A stretch of DNA of 64,000 bases from an uncultured Puniceicoccaceae bacterium (GTDB lineage Bacteria > Verrucomicrobiota > Verrucomicrobiia > Opitutales > Coraliomargaritaceae). Positions within the stretch are counted from its first letter, which is position 1. Each line of letters opens with the position of its first letter. The stretch covers positions 1 to 64,000 of the forward strand of contig CAJWMY010000002.1 of assembly GCA_913044165.1 (NCBI GenBank). Direction: 5' to 3'. Shown in pieces: positions 48,502-58,698 of the stretch. The notes under the pieces are model-generated. The model did not search any database, was not told the origin of the DNA, and saw only the letters and a program-made list of their open reading frames with translations. The position numbers and the translations under genes are program-made.

Positions 48502-50636
48502 TCTAAAATTCCGTCTCTTTTCAAAAGAGCTTTGCTGTCAGGCTTTCTTCCCATAAAATCTTCAAAAAGTTGAAGGGGCTCTTTTGAGTTCCCCATAGCT
48601 AAGATTGTGTCTCTGAACTTTTTTCCAATAGAGGCACTTAGGATCCCTTCTTTTTGGAAACGAGTGAAAGCATCTGCATCTAAAACTTCAGCCCATTTAT
48701 AGGAGTAGTATCCAGCTGCATAACCAGTTGAACTGCTAAACAGATGGCCAAAATTACACGTAATTGGCTTTGGCTTATTTAGGAAAGCATATTGATAGTC
48801 TTTAAGCTGATTTTCTAAATAAGAGTCGATAGGTTCTTCTTTCAATATCCAATCTCTGTGTAAGTCTAAATCAAGCTTTGCTAGATTTAATTGTCGCATT
48901 GTATGAATAGCTTTAAAGTGATTCTTAGAGGCGCACATTTTATTGAAAAGGATTTCTGGAATTTTCGATTGATCTTTATAGTGCCTTGCAAACAGATCTA
49001 AGCTAGCGCTTTCCCAACACCAATTTTCCATAATTTGAGATGGAAGCTCTACAAAATCCCAGGCAACATTTACGCCATTGAGTGAAGGAATGGGAACATT
49101 CCCACATAGGTGATGCAGGAGATGACCAAATTCATGAAAAATAGTTTCCACTTCAGGATGATTGAGAAGTGCAGGTTTATTTTTTAATGGGGCAGTTAAG
49201 TTTCCACAAATCAGACCAAGGTGGGGAGTTGATTCAGCCTTTCTTGTGCCAGTGCGCAGATAATTCATCCAAGCCCCACTTCGTTTTGAATTTCTTGAAT
49301 GCCAGTCAGTATAAAAATGCCCTAGTAGCTTGCCCGTTGCTATATCTATTAGTTCATATAGTTTCACGTCAGGATGCCAAACTTCAGCAAGGCCTGTGGG
49401 GTTGACTTCAGCGTATGGGGCGGCTGCAACTTTGTCTGTATCAATGTAGATGCTTTCTAGTTCTTTAATATCAATGCCAAAAAGTTTTTTGCTGATTAAA
49501 AAAAGACCATGTATGACTTTCTCTATTTGAAAATAAGGACGTAAACTTTCTTCATCAAATTCAAAGTATTCTTTTTGGTGTAATTGGGTCCAGTAAGAAA
49601 CATCCCACGGCTCAAGTCTATTTGGTGATTCGGAGTCTTTAGAGTTTTTATAATCTACCAAGGTTTTGTATTCAGCATCAAAATGTTTTTTTATTTGCCG
49701 TTGCATTGTTTTGATGAAATTTGATGCGGATGCTCCATTCCTTACCATTCTTCTACTTGTAGTGTGCTCGGCAAAATCTTTTTTTCCAACAATTTGAGCG
49801 TATTGATGCCGTAAATGCAGGATTCTCTCAACTAGTCCTCCGTTTTCATAAGGGGGGGTTCTCCCAACAGATTGGTATGCGCACCAAAAAACTTTTCTTA
49901 GGGCTGAATTTTTTGCATAGGTAATAACGGGAATAAAGCTTGTGGAATCGAGTGTGAATCGCCAAGTAGGTCTTTTATTGTCAGAATTTTTTGGGGTATT
50001 TAATGGATGCTTTTTTGCGCTTTCCTCTGCTGCTTGAAGTGCAGATTTTGGTAGCCCTTTCAATAATTCCTTATCGTAAACTCTATACTCCCAAGCGTTA
50101 GTAGCATCTAGACAATTTTCGGAATACTTTTGTGTTAGCTTTGCTAGTTCTTTTTGTATTTTTTTAAGGGTTATTTTTTTCTCGGCATTTAAATCAGCAC
50201 CCTCTTCTTTAAAATCTTCTAGTGTTTCTGCAATGTGCCTATTTTCAACCGGATTTAGGTCTTTGGGATTGATGTGTTTAGCCGCAAATTTAAAGATATC
50301 CCATAAGTTTGGATTTAGGGGAATATTGGCATAAAATTGTGTCACAATGGGGAGCATCTTATTATGTGCTTTGCGTAACATTTTTGAATTTCTTACGCTA
50401 TCTAAATGGCTTACAAACCCCCAAGCAGTATTGAGGGGTTCAAGTCCTTCTTCAAATGCCTCAAAAGTATTCTTATAATTAATTTTTGAGGTGTTTTTTG
50501 GCTGTTCAGAAATAGCCTGGATTGTTGCGCCCGCAATTTTAAGTGCTTTAGAAATGTCTGCCTCAATAGCATTCGGGTTCATTTTTGACCAATTGGGCAG
50601 GTGTTTTTTCTGGAGAAAAGGGTGCTTTAGTGACAT
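48498..50636 (-). CDS. prlC: M3-family oligopeptidase (oligopeptidase A/PrlC-like)
   Basis: [19 protein letters not shown] zinc motif; [23 protein letters not shown]-type C-terminus. Confidence 0.92.
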   Translation of the reverse strand: [712 protein letters not shown]

Positions 50637-50669
50637 AATAATTACTTGCTTGCGATTACGAAGAATTAT

Positions 50670-51653
50670 TTATTTAAGCCAGGATTTCCACTTTCCTTTA
50701 TAGCTTTGGTAATTATCTCGATTGATTAAAATAGGTGCTAGTTCAATGGTTTTCTTTAATGGGAGTTCATTTTTATGAAGTTTTTCTATCATTGCTTTAG
50801 CGGCTTCATATCCCCATTCATAGTAAGGGTGAATGACCATAGAGTTGATATATCCTATGTCGTAGAAATGGTTTGTAATCGCCGAAGATTGAAGAGTTGC
50901 TAATGGCATCTGACCTATGTCCCAAGGAAGATCTGGCATCCCTCTAAGTGCCCAGTCATCCAAAAAAATCCAACCTTTAATAAAGTTATCTTTGTCTGCA
51001 TCTTGCGCTTTTTTTATTGCTTTAACGGCATCTTGATAATTTTTGTGCGTGTAGATAATTGTTTCGATTCTCTTATAGCCCAAAGTGCTTTTAATGCCTC
51101 GCATCCTTTCTTTTAGTAAATAGGAGTTTTTATTAGCTGAGAGTATGGCGATTCTGCCGGAGGTTGGAAGCTTTTTTAATATAGCAGTTGCAAGCTTAGA
51201 ACCTGCTGAGAATTCGTCTGCTTTAATAAAAATTAAGGGCTCTATAGATTTTAATTCAGATTCAAGAAAAATTATTTCTTTGCCGAAATCTTGGGTCAAT
51301 TTGAGTACAGGCAAGAGAGATTCTTCTTCGGAGGGACTGATAATAATTCCATCAACATTTTTTAAAAAAGAATTTTTTATTGCTTTGGTTTGAGGCTTGT
51401 TTGTAAGTGGATCAGTCTTACAGAATACTAGAGTCTCAACGTCTATAGAAAGCTTTTTACCGAGATTCTTTGTTGCTGCTTTAATGCCGGAATAGATAGC
51501 CTTATTTTTTGTGCTTTCGAAATCTTTCCCGACATAGCCAATTTTATAGGAACCTAACAATTCATTGTTTTGAGCTTGGAGTGATTCACATAAAAATAAG
51601 GTGCCTAAGGAATATAAAAAGATAAAAAAACTAAATTTTAAGAGCCTCTTCAC
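50670..51653 (-). CDS. Periplasmic binding protein-like (sugar/LacI-type) solute-binding protein, orphan
   Basis: Signal peptide MKRLLKFSFFIFLYSLGTLFLCESLQAQ; VDGIIISPSEEESLLPVL; WIFLDDWALRGMPDL. Confidence 0.72.
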   Translation of the reverse strand: MKRLLKFSFFIFLYSLGTLFLCESLQAQNNELLGSYKIGYVGKDFESTKNKAIYSGIKAATKNLGKKLSIDVETLVFCKTDPLTNKPQTKAIKNSFLKNVDGIIISPSEEESLLPVLKLTQDFGKEIIFLESELKSIEPLIFIKADEFSAGSKLATAILKKLPTSGRIAILSANKNSYLLKERMRGIKSTLGYKRIETIIYTHKNYQDAVKAIKKAQDADKDNFIKGWIFLDDWALRGMPDLPWDIGQMPLATLQSSAITNHFYDIGYINSMVIHPYYEWGYEAAKAMIEKLHKNELPLKKTIELAPILINRDNYQSYKGKWKSWLK

Positions 51654-51696
51654 AGTAGTTAGATTTTTACAAGAATGAAGTTTGGGGTAAGATTTA

Positions 51697-51725
51697 ATAA
51701 TCTCTAAGATAAGGCTAGAGATTAT
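51697..51725. terminator. Stem-loop overlapping the purM stop codon
   Basis: ATAATCTCT-aagataaggct-AGAGATTAT, perfect 9-bp arms. Confidence 0.4.
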
Positions 51726-52902
51726 AATCGAGTGTTTTATTTTTGTGAATAATGGTTAAATGATTCGTCGATTTTAGCTGGTCTTTAGAGGCCTCTGTTT
51801 TGCCTATCATTTGTGCATCTATACCGAAAGCATGGCTCATTTCAATTATGGATTCGGTAAGTTCAGGCAGACAATACAATTCTAATCTATGACCCATATT
51901 ATAAACTCTGAACATTTCTTCATCGCTCGTTTGACTCGCTTGTTGAATAGCATGGAATATTGGAGGTATAGGTAAAAGATTTTCTTTTATAAAATGCACA
52001 TTTTTACCAAAACGAAGGCATTTTGTTTGCCCTCCTCCGGAGCAGTGTACCATACCAAGTATTCCATCTTTGAATTTAGACAGCATGGCTTTAATAACGG
52101 GGGCGTAAGTTCGTGTTGGTGAAAGTAGTGCTTCTCCAATACTTAAATCAGAAGCAGGCAATGGATCATCCATTTTATAAGGACCACAATAGAGATACTT
52201 GCTGTCAGTTCTTTGATCGTAAGTTTCTGGATACTTTTTGAAATAATATTTAGATAATAAGTCATGTCGGGCACTAGTTAAGCCATTGCTACCAATACCA
52301 GAATTATAAAATGCCTCGTAATTTGCTTTGCCATAGGAAGCAAGGCCAACAATAGCTAGTCCTTCTTTAATTGTTGCATTATCAATAATAGAAGCACGTT
52401 CCGTTACGGCAACTGCGCAAGAGTCAACAGTTACAGTAGGTGTAAGATCACCAACATCTGCGGTTTCCCCGCCGCCACTTTGAATGCTAATGTCATTGTC
52501 TCGTAAATTTTGCAGGAAGGCCTCTGTCCCTGAGATTAATTCGGCTAAAATAGCCCCTGGAATATTACGTGCATTTCTATTTATTGTACTAGAGATTAGG
52601 ATATTATCAGTGATTCCAATACAAATAAGGTCGTCAATATTCATGACCATACTATCTTGGGCAGTTTTCCTAAATGCTTTTGTATCACCAGTTTCTTTAT
52701 AATTAAGGTAAGCAAGAGTGCTTTTTGTTCCAGATCCATCGGAATGTATGACGCAGCATTTGCAAGGGTCTCCTGTTAAAAAATCAGGATTTATTTTGCA
52801 GAAGGCTCCTGGAAATAATCCTTTATTCATTCTATCAACCACAGCATGAACTTCTTCTTTTGATGAGGAAACACCTCTTAAGGAATAACGATCTTGATTC
52901 AT
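51715..52902 (-). CDS. purM: Phosphoribosylformylglycinamidine cyclo-ligase (long PurM-like form)
   Basis: [57 protein letters not shown]. Confidence 0.85.
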   Translation of the reverse strand: MNQDRYSLRGVSSSKEEVHAVVDRMNKGLFPGAFCKINPDFLTGDPCKCCVIHSDGSGTKSTLAYLNYKETGDTKAFRKTAQDSMVMNIDDLICIGITDNILISSTINRNARNIPGAILAELISGTEAFLQNLRDNDISIQSGGGETADVGDLTPTVTVDSCAVAVTERASIIDNATIKEGLAIVGLASYGKANYEAFYNSGIGSNGLTSARHDLLSKYYFKKYPETYDQRTDSKYLYCGPYKMDDPLPASDLSIGEALLSPTRTYAPVIKAMLSKFKDGILGMVHCSGGGQTKCLRFGKNVHFIKENLLPIPPIFHAIQQASQTSDEEMFRVYNMGHRLELYCLPELTESIIEMSHAFGIDAQMIGKTEASKDQLKSTNHLTIIHKNKTLDYNL

Positions 52903-52905
52903 AGA

Positions 52906-53562
52906 TTACAGAATAGTTGTTTTTATGGGTTGGATGGATTTTATCGCGCACATGATTCTTTTTGATGCTTCTAGATATCTTTCTGGATTATCGACACCTG
53001 AATCTAAAGCATCAAGGCTTAAAGGCTTTCCGTAGACAACTTGAATGTGAATTCCCAAGATAGGTAGGTTAGTATTTTTTCCGAAGGATTCGTAGGCACC
53101 AAAAATTCGTGTTGGAATTACAGTAGCTTCCGATTTTATAGCAATCATTCCGATTCCAGCTTGAGGAACTTTTAATGACCCGCTTTCGGAGCGGGTGCCT
53201 TCTGGAAAAATTGCTGTAGCTTCTCCTTTTTTCAAGGCTTTAAAAATTGCCTTGATTGATTTAACATCTGCTGTCCCTCTAGCAACGGGAATTGTCCCAA
53301 TAGAGCGTAAGCAATCTCCAAAAAAGCCGCGGAAAAGGGAGTCCCTTGCCATGTAGTGAATCTGCCGAGGGTTTTTGATTCCTATAACTGGAGGATCATA
53401 AAAGCTTGTATGATTTGCGGCAAAAATGATGGGCCCTTCTTCGGGAATATTTTCTATTCCGGATGCAGTGTGATCATGGAAAGTTGTAAAATAGGCATTA
53501 AGGCTATTTTGCACAATTGCATAAGGGTTTGGTATTTTTTCTAAAAGATTATTCAAAATCAT
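52906..53562 (-). CDS. plsC: 1-acyl-sn-glycerol-3-phosphate acyltransferase
   Basis: FAANHTSFYDPPVI (HX4D); AIFPEGTRSESG. Confidence 0.92.
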   Translation of the reverse strand: MILNNLLEKIPNPYAIVQNSLNAYFTTFHDHTASGIENIPEEGPIIFAANHTSFYDPPVIGIKNPRQIHYMARDSLFRGFFGDCLRSIGTIPVARGTADVKSIKAIFKALKKGEATAIFPEGTRSESGSLKVPQAGIGMIAIKSEATVIPTRIFGAYESFGKNTNLPILGIHIQVVYGKPLSLDALDSGVDNPERYLEASKRIMCAIKSIQPIKTTIL

Positions 53563-53563
53563 A

Positions 53564-54235
53564 TCAAAGACTAACCTCTTTTAAGATTAAAGCTACAACT
53601 TCGTCAAGTGAGTGATTGGCAGTATTAATTCGAAGTGCATCCGGAGAACAAGTTAATGGAGCAAGCTTACGAGTTTTATCAATGGCATCTCTCTCCTTGA
53701 TTACATCCTTTTGGCCTTCATTTAATCTGCGATTAATACGAATTTCTTCATCTGCGTATAGAAATATTTTCAGAGGGGTATTCGGGAAAACAATGCTTCC
53801 TATATCTCGTCCTTCTACCACAATCCCGGCGTAGTTTTTATCATTAGCAAAATCAGTTAAGGAGCGTTGATATATCAAAAGAAAATCTCGCAGCAGCTTA
53901 ATTGAGGCATATTTTGATACTAGTTGATTTACCTTAAAAGATCGCAGGGATTCTTTTGAGAGTTTATCGGAATTTATTTCAAGAAAAGCAGAATGATCTT
54001 CGATAGAGGTTGTTAGTATTAATTTTTTTAGTGCTTTAACAAGCGAGCGAGAATTTTCTGCTGAAATATTTTGTTCTAGGAGGTGGTAGGTAAGAATTCT
54101 AAAATGGGAACCCGTATCAACGTGAAGAAAATCTAATTTTTTGGCTAGAGCAAGGGCGGTGGAAGATTTACCCGTAGCGGCAGCGCCATCAAGTGCAATA
54201 ATTTTCAAATAATTTTCTGGAGTTTCAGGAGGCAC
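53564..54235 (-). CDS. cmk: Cytidylate kinase
   Basis: IIALDGAAATGKSSTALALAKKLDFLHVDTGSHFR; VVEGRDIGSIVFPNTPLKIFLYAD. Confidence 0.93.
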   Translation of the reverse strand: MPPETPENYLKIIALDGAAATGKSSTALALAKKLDFLHVDTGSHFRILTYHLLEQNISAENSRSLVKALKKLILTTSIEDHSAFLEINSDKLSKESLRSFKVNQLVSKYASIKLLRDFLLIYQRSLTDFANDKNYAGIVVEGRDIGSIVFPNTPLKIFLYADEEIRINRRLNEGQKDVIKERDAIDKTRKLAPLTCSPDALRINTANHSLDEVVALILKEVSL

Positions 54236-55607
54236 TGTTTAAAATGGATAAAGTTTTAAAGAAATTAGGAAAAGTTTTACTACAACAATTTGGATTTTTG
54301 ATTTTAAGCCAAGGCCTTCCATCCTTCAATAGGTCATAGGTTCCTAGTATTCCAAAGCTCATTGCAAAACGATGATCTTCATATGTTTCAATAGATAATA
54401 ACTCTCCTTTTGTTCGAGCAATCTGTGCCATTTCAATTAAGGCTTTAGGGTTGCTAATAATTTGCAGTGAATCCGCTTCTTCAATAATAGTCTGCCCAAG
54501 TTTCCGAAGCTCCTTAGCCATGGCTTTCATTCGATCGGTTTCTTGAAGACGGGTATGGGCAATACCATTAATGATGGTACATTCGTTAATTAATGGGGCG
54601 ATTGCAGCATACGTCAGGAAAGTGTCAGAAAATAAATTAAAGTCATGCGCAACTTTCCCTCCAGATATAGTGACATCCTTCGATCTTTCTATGAGCCAAC
54701 CTGTATCCTTTTTGTTAATCTTTAGCCCATGAGATTGAAGTAGATTAGCAAATACTTGGTCTCCCTGTACCGGTTTTTCCGGTATTCCTGGTAGCATAAG
54801 GGAACCTCCATGCAAAAGGGTTAGCGCAAAAAAATAACTTGCAGACGAAAGATCGGGTTCAATTTGAAAAATATTATTTATTGGATTTTGATAGCCCTCT
54901 CCCCTAATATAAAAAGGGCTTATACATTTATTAGTATAATCTGCAGCGCACTCTTTTTGGAAACTAGTTTTGACTGCTTCGGTTAGAGCAACATAGGCAG
55001 TTCTTACATTTGGACATTCCAGCTCTAGGTTTTTTCCGGAGGCAGGTAACACAAGTAAAAGGGCTGATAGAATTTGGCTACTTGCTTGCGCGTTAACTTT
55101 CGCTCGTGCGGCATTGATTCCTAGGGAATGCATAGTGAAAGGAAAGTGATAGGGTTTGTCCTTGAATTCAAAGCGAGCAGCCTCAAGTTGCTCTAGGGCA
55201 TTTAGAATTCCTCTCATTGGGCGATTTCGCATTTGGGAGTCGCCATCGAGTTCGTAGATGCCATGTTTTTGAAGTGCAAGAAGAGCAGTCAAAAATCGAG
55301 CCGCTGTACCCGCGTTACCAACATTTATTGAAGTGCTTTTACTAGGTATCGAACCCCCCAGGCCTTTTATCTTAATTGAGGATTTTTCTGCATTTTCAGA
55401 GATTTCAAACCCTAAATTTTTTAATGCTTCAATCATAATATAGGTATCACGACTGAATAAGGCTCCCTTTAGCAAAATGGGAATATTACCAGATTCACAA
55501 AGTGCTGCGATTACTAGGGCTCGGTTTGTAATGCTTTTTGATCCGGGCAAATTAACGCTCGAGGATAAAGGGGAGCAAAAAGGAGTTATGTCTAATGAAT
55601 CAGTCAT
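54225..55607 (-). CDS. aroA: 3-phosphoshikimate 1-carboxyvinyltransferase
   Basis: LPGSKSITNRALVIAAL; VGNAGTAARFLTALLAL; LQETDRMKAMAKELRKLG; YEDHRFAMSFGILG. Confidence 0.96.
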   Translation of the reverse strand: MTDSLDITPFCSPLSSSVNLPGSKSITNRALVIAALCESGNIPILLKGALFSRDTYIMIEALKNLGFEISENAEKSSIKIKGLGGSIPSKSTSINVGNAGTAARFLTALLALQKHGIYELDGDSQMRNRPMRGILNALEQLEAARFEFKDKPYHFPFTMHSLGINAARAKVNAQASSQILSALLLVLPASGKNLELECPNVRTAYVALTEAVKTSFQKECAADYTNKCISPFYIRGEGYQNPINNIFQIEPDLSSASYFFALTLLHGGSLMLPGIPEKPVQGDQVFANLLQSHGLKINKKDTGWLIERSKDVTISGGKVAHDFNLFSDTFLTYAAIAPLINECTIINGIAHTRLQETDRMKAMAKELRKLGQTIIEEADSLQIISNPKALIEMAQIARTKGELLSIETYEDHRFAMSFGILGTYDLLKDGRPWLKIKNPNCCSKTFPNFFKTLSILNSAS

Positions 55608-55610
55608 AAT

Positions 55611-56459
55611 TTAATCAATATTTTTTCGCACATTTTGGCCTTTCCTCAAAATTTCAGAAATTGCATATAGGTCGTTTGCTTGCAAATTCCGTTTAAAATC
55701 TTGGACTAATTGTTCAAATGTCTCGAGAGATTTTAGAATTTCTTTAGAATTTTGTTCAATGATGGGCTGCCATAATTTTGGGCTACCGCCAGCTACGCGT
55801 GTTGTATCTTTAAGGCCTCCACCGGCAAATGCAAATGACTCTTCTGGAATTTCTGAAAGTGAAGCTGATAATAGGGAGGCAACAATATGAGGGAGATGAC
55901 TTATTTGAGCAACGATAGCATCGTGCATTGATGGATTTAGCGATACAGGTTTCATTTTTAGGCTTTTCCAAAATGCTTCAACTATTTTCAGGGCATTGGG
56001 TTCCGATTGTTCAGTAGGACATAAAATACAAGGGGCGCCTTCTAAAAGATCTTCGGACGCATATTCCATCCCAGTCTTTTCTGAGCCAGCCATCGGATGG
56101 GAACCAATAAATAATTGCTGGCTAGATTGTACTAATAAATCAGCTTGTTGGCAGATACTTCCTTTGACACTGCCGATGTCCGTGATAATTGCATTTGTTT
56201 TACAGTGGGGGAGGAGTTCTTTAAGCAAAGGAATAATAGTATCTACTGGCGTACAAAGAATTATTAAATCACTATCTTGTACTGAATTTATTAATGATGT
56301 GTGTGCATTATCGCACCATTTCTCGTTAACATATCGGGTGTATTTTTCCTTATCCCTTATCCATACTTGGATTTTCTTTGCTAAGGAGTGTTTGCGGGAA
56401 GCCATTCCAATAGAAGCACCTAAAAGTCCTGGCCCAATTATAGTTAATGTATCAAACAT
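55611..56459 (-). CDS. tyrA: Prephenate dehydrogenase (ATG at 56459 preferred)
   Basis: MFDTLTIIGPGLLGASIGMA; GSHPMAGSEKTGMEYA; SHLPHIVASLL. Confidence 0.93.
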   Translation of the reverse strand: MFDTLTIIGPGLLGASIGMASRKHSLAKKIQVWIRDKEKYTRYVNEKWCDNAHTSLINSVQDSDLIILCTPVDTIIPLLKELLPHCKTNAIITDIGSVKGSICQQADLLVQSSQQLFIGSHPMAGSEKTGMEYASEDLLEGAPCILCPTEQSEPNALKIVEAFWKSLKMKPVSLNPSMHDAIVAQISHLPHIVASLLSASLSEIPEESFAFAGGGLKDTTRVAGGSPKLWQPIIEQNSKEILKSLETFEQLVQDFKRNLQANDLYAISEILRKGQNVRKNID

Positions 56460-56590
56460 ACCTCGAAGATAAAACATTCTTTTAGATTAGGGCAATACGT
56501 GATTTTTTTTATTAACTTTAAAGGTTTAATAAAATAAATTTATCGTTGAGGTCTCTAATTCTTTTCTACATCAATTTAAGAGGCTTAATT

Positions 56591-58285
56591 ATGAATTTAT
56601 TCAAAGGTTTCTTTTTTATTATAATCCCAATCCTTATTATTGGGTTTTTTGTTTTGATTACAATTTCAGGGCCAAAAACAGTAGACCCCAACTTAGACAG
56701 CAAATCAGTCTTGGAAGAAATTTCAAAAGATCATGAGGAGCTTCGTTTTAAAAGCCTAGATTTTGAGGGGCAGTTCGAAGAGATTATGTCCTTAAGGCAA
56801 TATACGAAACAAGACTTAGTGCTTCTTAAGCAAGCAGTTAGTTTTCAAGAGGCTTACCTTAATGCATTACCTTATTTTAGTATTTCTGACAACCAGAGAC
56901 TAGATTTTTTAAGAGAAAGATATGATCAATTAGCTTCAGAAGAACATTATCTAAAAAGTAAACAATCCGAAATGCTTAGCAAAAAAAATTACGAAGCCAA
57001 AGATTATGGGGATGCTGTTTCTGAACTCAATATTGCGCTCGAGGAACAAGTATTGATTAATGAATATTACCCCCTTAGCGCTCATTACAATATAAATAGA
57101 GTTACGCAGATAAAACGCACATTGGAATATTATAATGCCTATCCAATTTATAATGAAATTCAAAAACTAGAAGCACAGGCACTAGCTTTAGCAAATTCTA
57201 AAAAATGGCTCGAGGCAGCAGAAATAATGGAGATTGTGGTTGAAAAGCAGCTTTATTTAAATTCGGAATTCCGAAGCTCGAGGTTGGCAGACAGCTTTAA
57301 GATCAGTCGTTTAAAGCGTGCTCTCTTTAAGTATCGAAGTGAACCTCTTTACGGGAAAATACATAAAGCAACTGTAGAAGGTGACAGATTTGTACAAGAG
57401 CAAAACTATATGCAAGCTGCTGCCTATTATGAGCAGGCATTAGAGTACCAGATCAAATTGAATGATGAGTTTTCTAATAGTCCTTATAGCTCTCGTGATA
57501 AAGTTAAGGATTTAACTGTAAGAGCACAGACTGCTGGCAGTTATGATATAGGAGAAATGATTAATACTTTGAATTTTAAAATAGATCGAGATTTAAGAAA
57601 TAGGAATATTGCCGAGGCTAAAGATAAGATTGTAAGAATCTCAGATGCCATGCAGAGAGTGAATGAAGAGTTCCCTCGAAGCTCTTATAACGACCAAAAA
57701 CTAGAATCGAAAATTAAATTTTTAAATTTTATCAGAAACGATATTATTCTAATACAAGATCGGGTTTATGAAGGATTAATTAATGTTCCTGATGAGCCGG
57801 GAGTTCAAATATATAACAGCGAAGTATCCCAAGGCTTTTATTTAACTTTAATTGGTGGTAATCCTAGTCGTTTTAAAAATGATCAAAATCCAGTAGAATC
57901 TGTTAGCTGGGAAGATGCTAATAAATTTTGTGAAAGGCTTTCTTGGATTATGGGATGGGGCGTTCGACTGCCAAAGGAGTATGAATTTCGTTCGTCAATT
58001 GGTCGCTTGCGTTATATTAAATTAGAAAAGCATGTTGTGAGTTATGAAGAAAATCGGGGTGTTGCTAATATTAAGAGTAGGGCTCCAATAGGAGATGGGT
58101 TTTATGACCTGCTTGGAAATATAAGCGAATGGCTATATAGTGAAGAGGCTTATTTAAATGAACCAGCCAAGCATATAGGGGGTCATTTTAGAGACAGCCT
58201 CGAAGCAATATATAGTGTGCCATTAAGGACAGCTAATCGTAATGAGAAGAGTCGCCTTATTGGCTTTCGATTTGTTTTAGAATAA
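56591..58285 (+). CDS. Membrane-anchored protein with ~3 TPR-like ~70-aa helical repeats and C-terminal reduced SUMF1/FGE-like domain lacking catalytic cysteines
   Basis: MNLFKGFFFIIIPILIIGFFVLI anchor; repeats around ALEEQVLINEYYP / IVVEKQLYLNSEF / QALEYQIKLNDEF; C-terminus PVESVSWEDANKFCERLSW...RLPKEYEFRSS...LLGNISEW...RTANRNEKSRLIGFRFV. Confidence 0.7.
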   Translation: MNLFKGFFFIIIPILIIGFFVLITISGPKTVDPNLDSKSVLEEISKDHEELRFKSLDFEGQFEEIMSLRQYTKQDLVLLKQAVSFQEAYLNALPYFSISDNQRLDFLRERYDQLASEEHYLKSKQSEMLSKKNYEAKDYGDAVSELNIALEEQVLINEYYPLSAHYNINRVTQIKRTLEYYNAYPIYNEIQKLEAQALALANSKKWLEAAEIMEIVVEKQLYLNSEFRSSRLADSFKISRLKRALFKYRSEPLYGKIHKATVEGDRFVQEQNYMQAAAYYEQALEYQIKLNDEFSNSPYSSRDKVKDLTVRAQTAGSYDIGEMINTLNFKIDRDLRNRNIAEAKDKIVRISDAMQRVNEEFPRSSYNDQKLESKIKFLNFIRNDIILIQDRVYEGLINVPDEPGVQIYNSEVSQGFYLTLIGGNPSRFKNDQNPVESVSWEDANKFCERLSWIMGWGVRLPKEYEFRSSIGRLRYIKLEKHVVSYEENRGVANIKSRAPIGDGFYDLLGNISEWLYSEEAYLNEPAKHIGGHFRDSLEAIYSVPLRTANRNEKSRLIGFRFVLE

Positions 58286-58300
58286 AATTAAAATACAAAC

Positions 58301-58657
58301 GTGAATTATCTTAAACACAGATTTCTAAGTAATAAGGCTTCAGCATTGGTTGAATTCTTTTTAGCGAGTCTAGCGCTTTTTTTATTTGCCATTATATTAC
58401 TTCCAATTGTTACAGATATTAAGCAAAGTCGGGAGAAATCAAAAATTGTGAATAACTTAAATCTAATAAAATTATATTCCGATAAGTACTTCGAGGATAA
58501 TGAGGCCAGTACAATGAATCTTTATGAGATTGTTGGACCTAGAAAAGCTATCCCGAAATTGAATATTATTTTAGACGAGGTTTATCCAGAAATAATTTAT
58601 CGAGGAGAATATATTTTTGTAAAATCAGATAAACTCGGGATTTTGAAAATCAAATAA
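58301..58657 (+). CDS. Degenerate type IV pseudopilin-like protein
   Basis: NKASALVEFFLASLALFLFAIILLPIVTDIKQSREKSKIVNNLNLIKLYSDKYFEDNEA: class III-like N-terminus (A|SALVE, Glu+5) and pilin-like alpha1 helix. Confidence 0.5.
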   Translation: MNYLKHRFLSNKASALVEFFLASLALFLFAIILLPIVTDIKQSREKSKIVNNLNLIKLYSDKYFEDNEASTMNLYEIVGPRKAIPKLNIILDEVYPEIIYRGEYIFVKSDKLGILKIK

Positions 58658-58698
58658 GATATAGTATAATAAGTTTTTCTAGATAAATATTATTTTTT

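Noticed and set aside
49371-49380. GTTTCACGTC in prlC as a second parS
   Set aside because: Only the left half-site matches; the right half (CAGGA) breaks the palindrome.
57786-58285. SUMF1/CLec-fold domain as a diversity-generating retroelement target
   Set aside because: No reverse transcriptase, template repeat or variable repeat found nearby.
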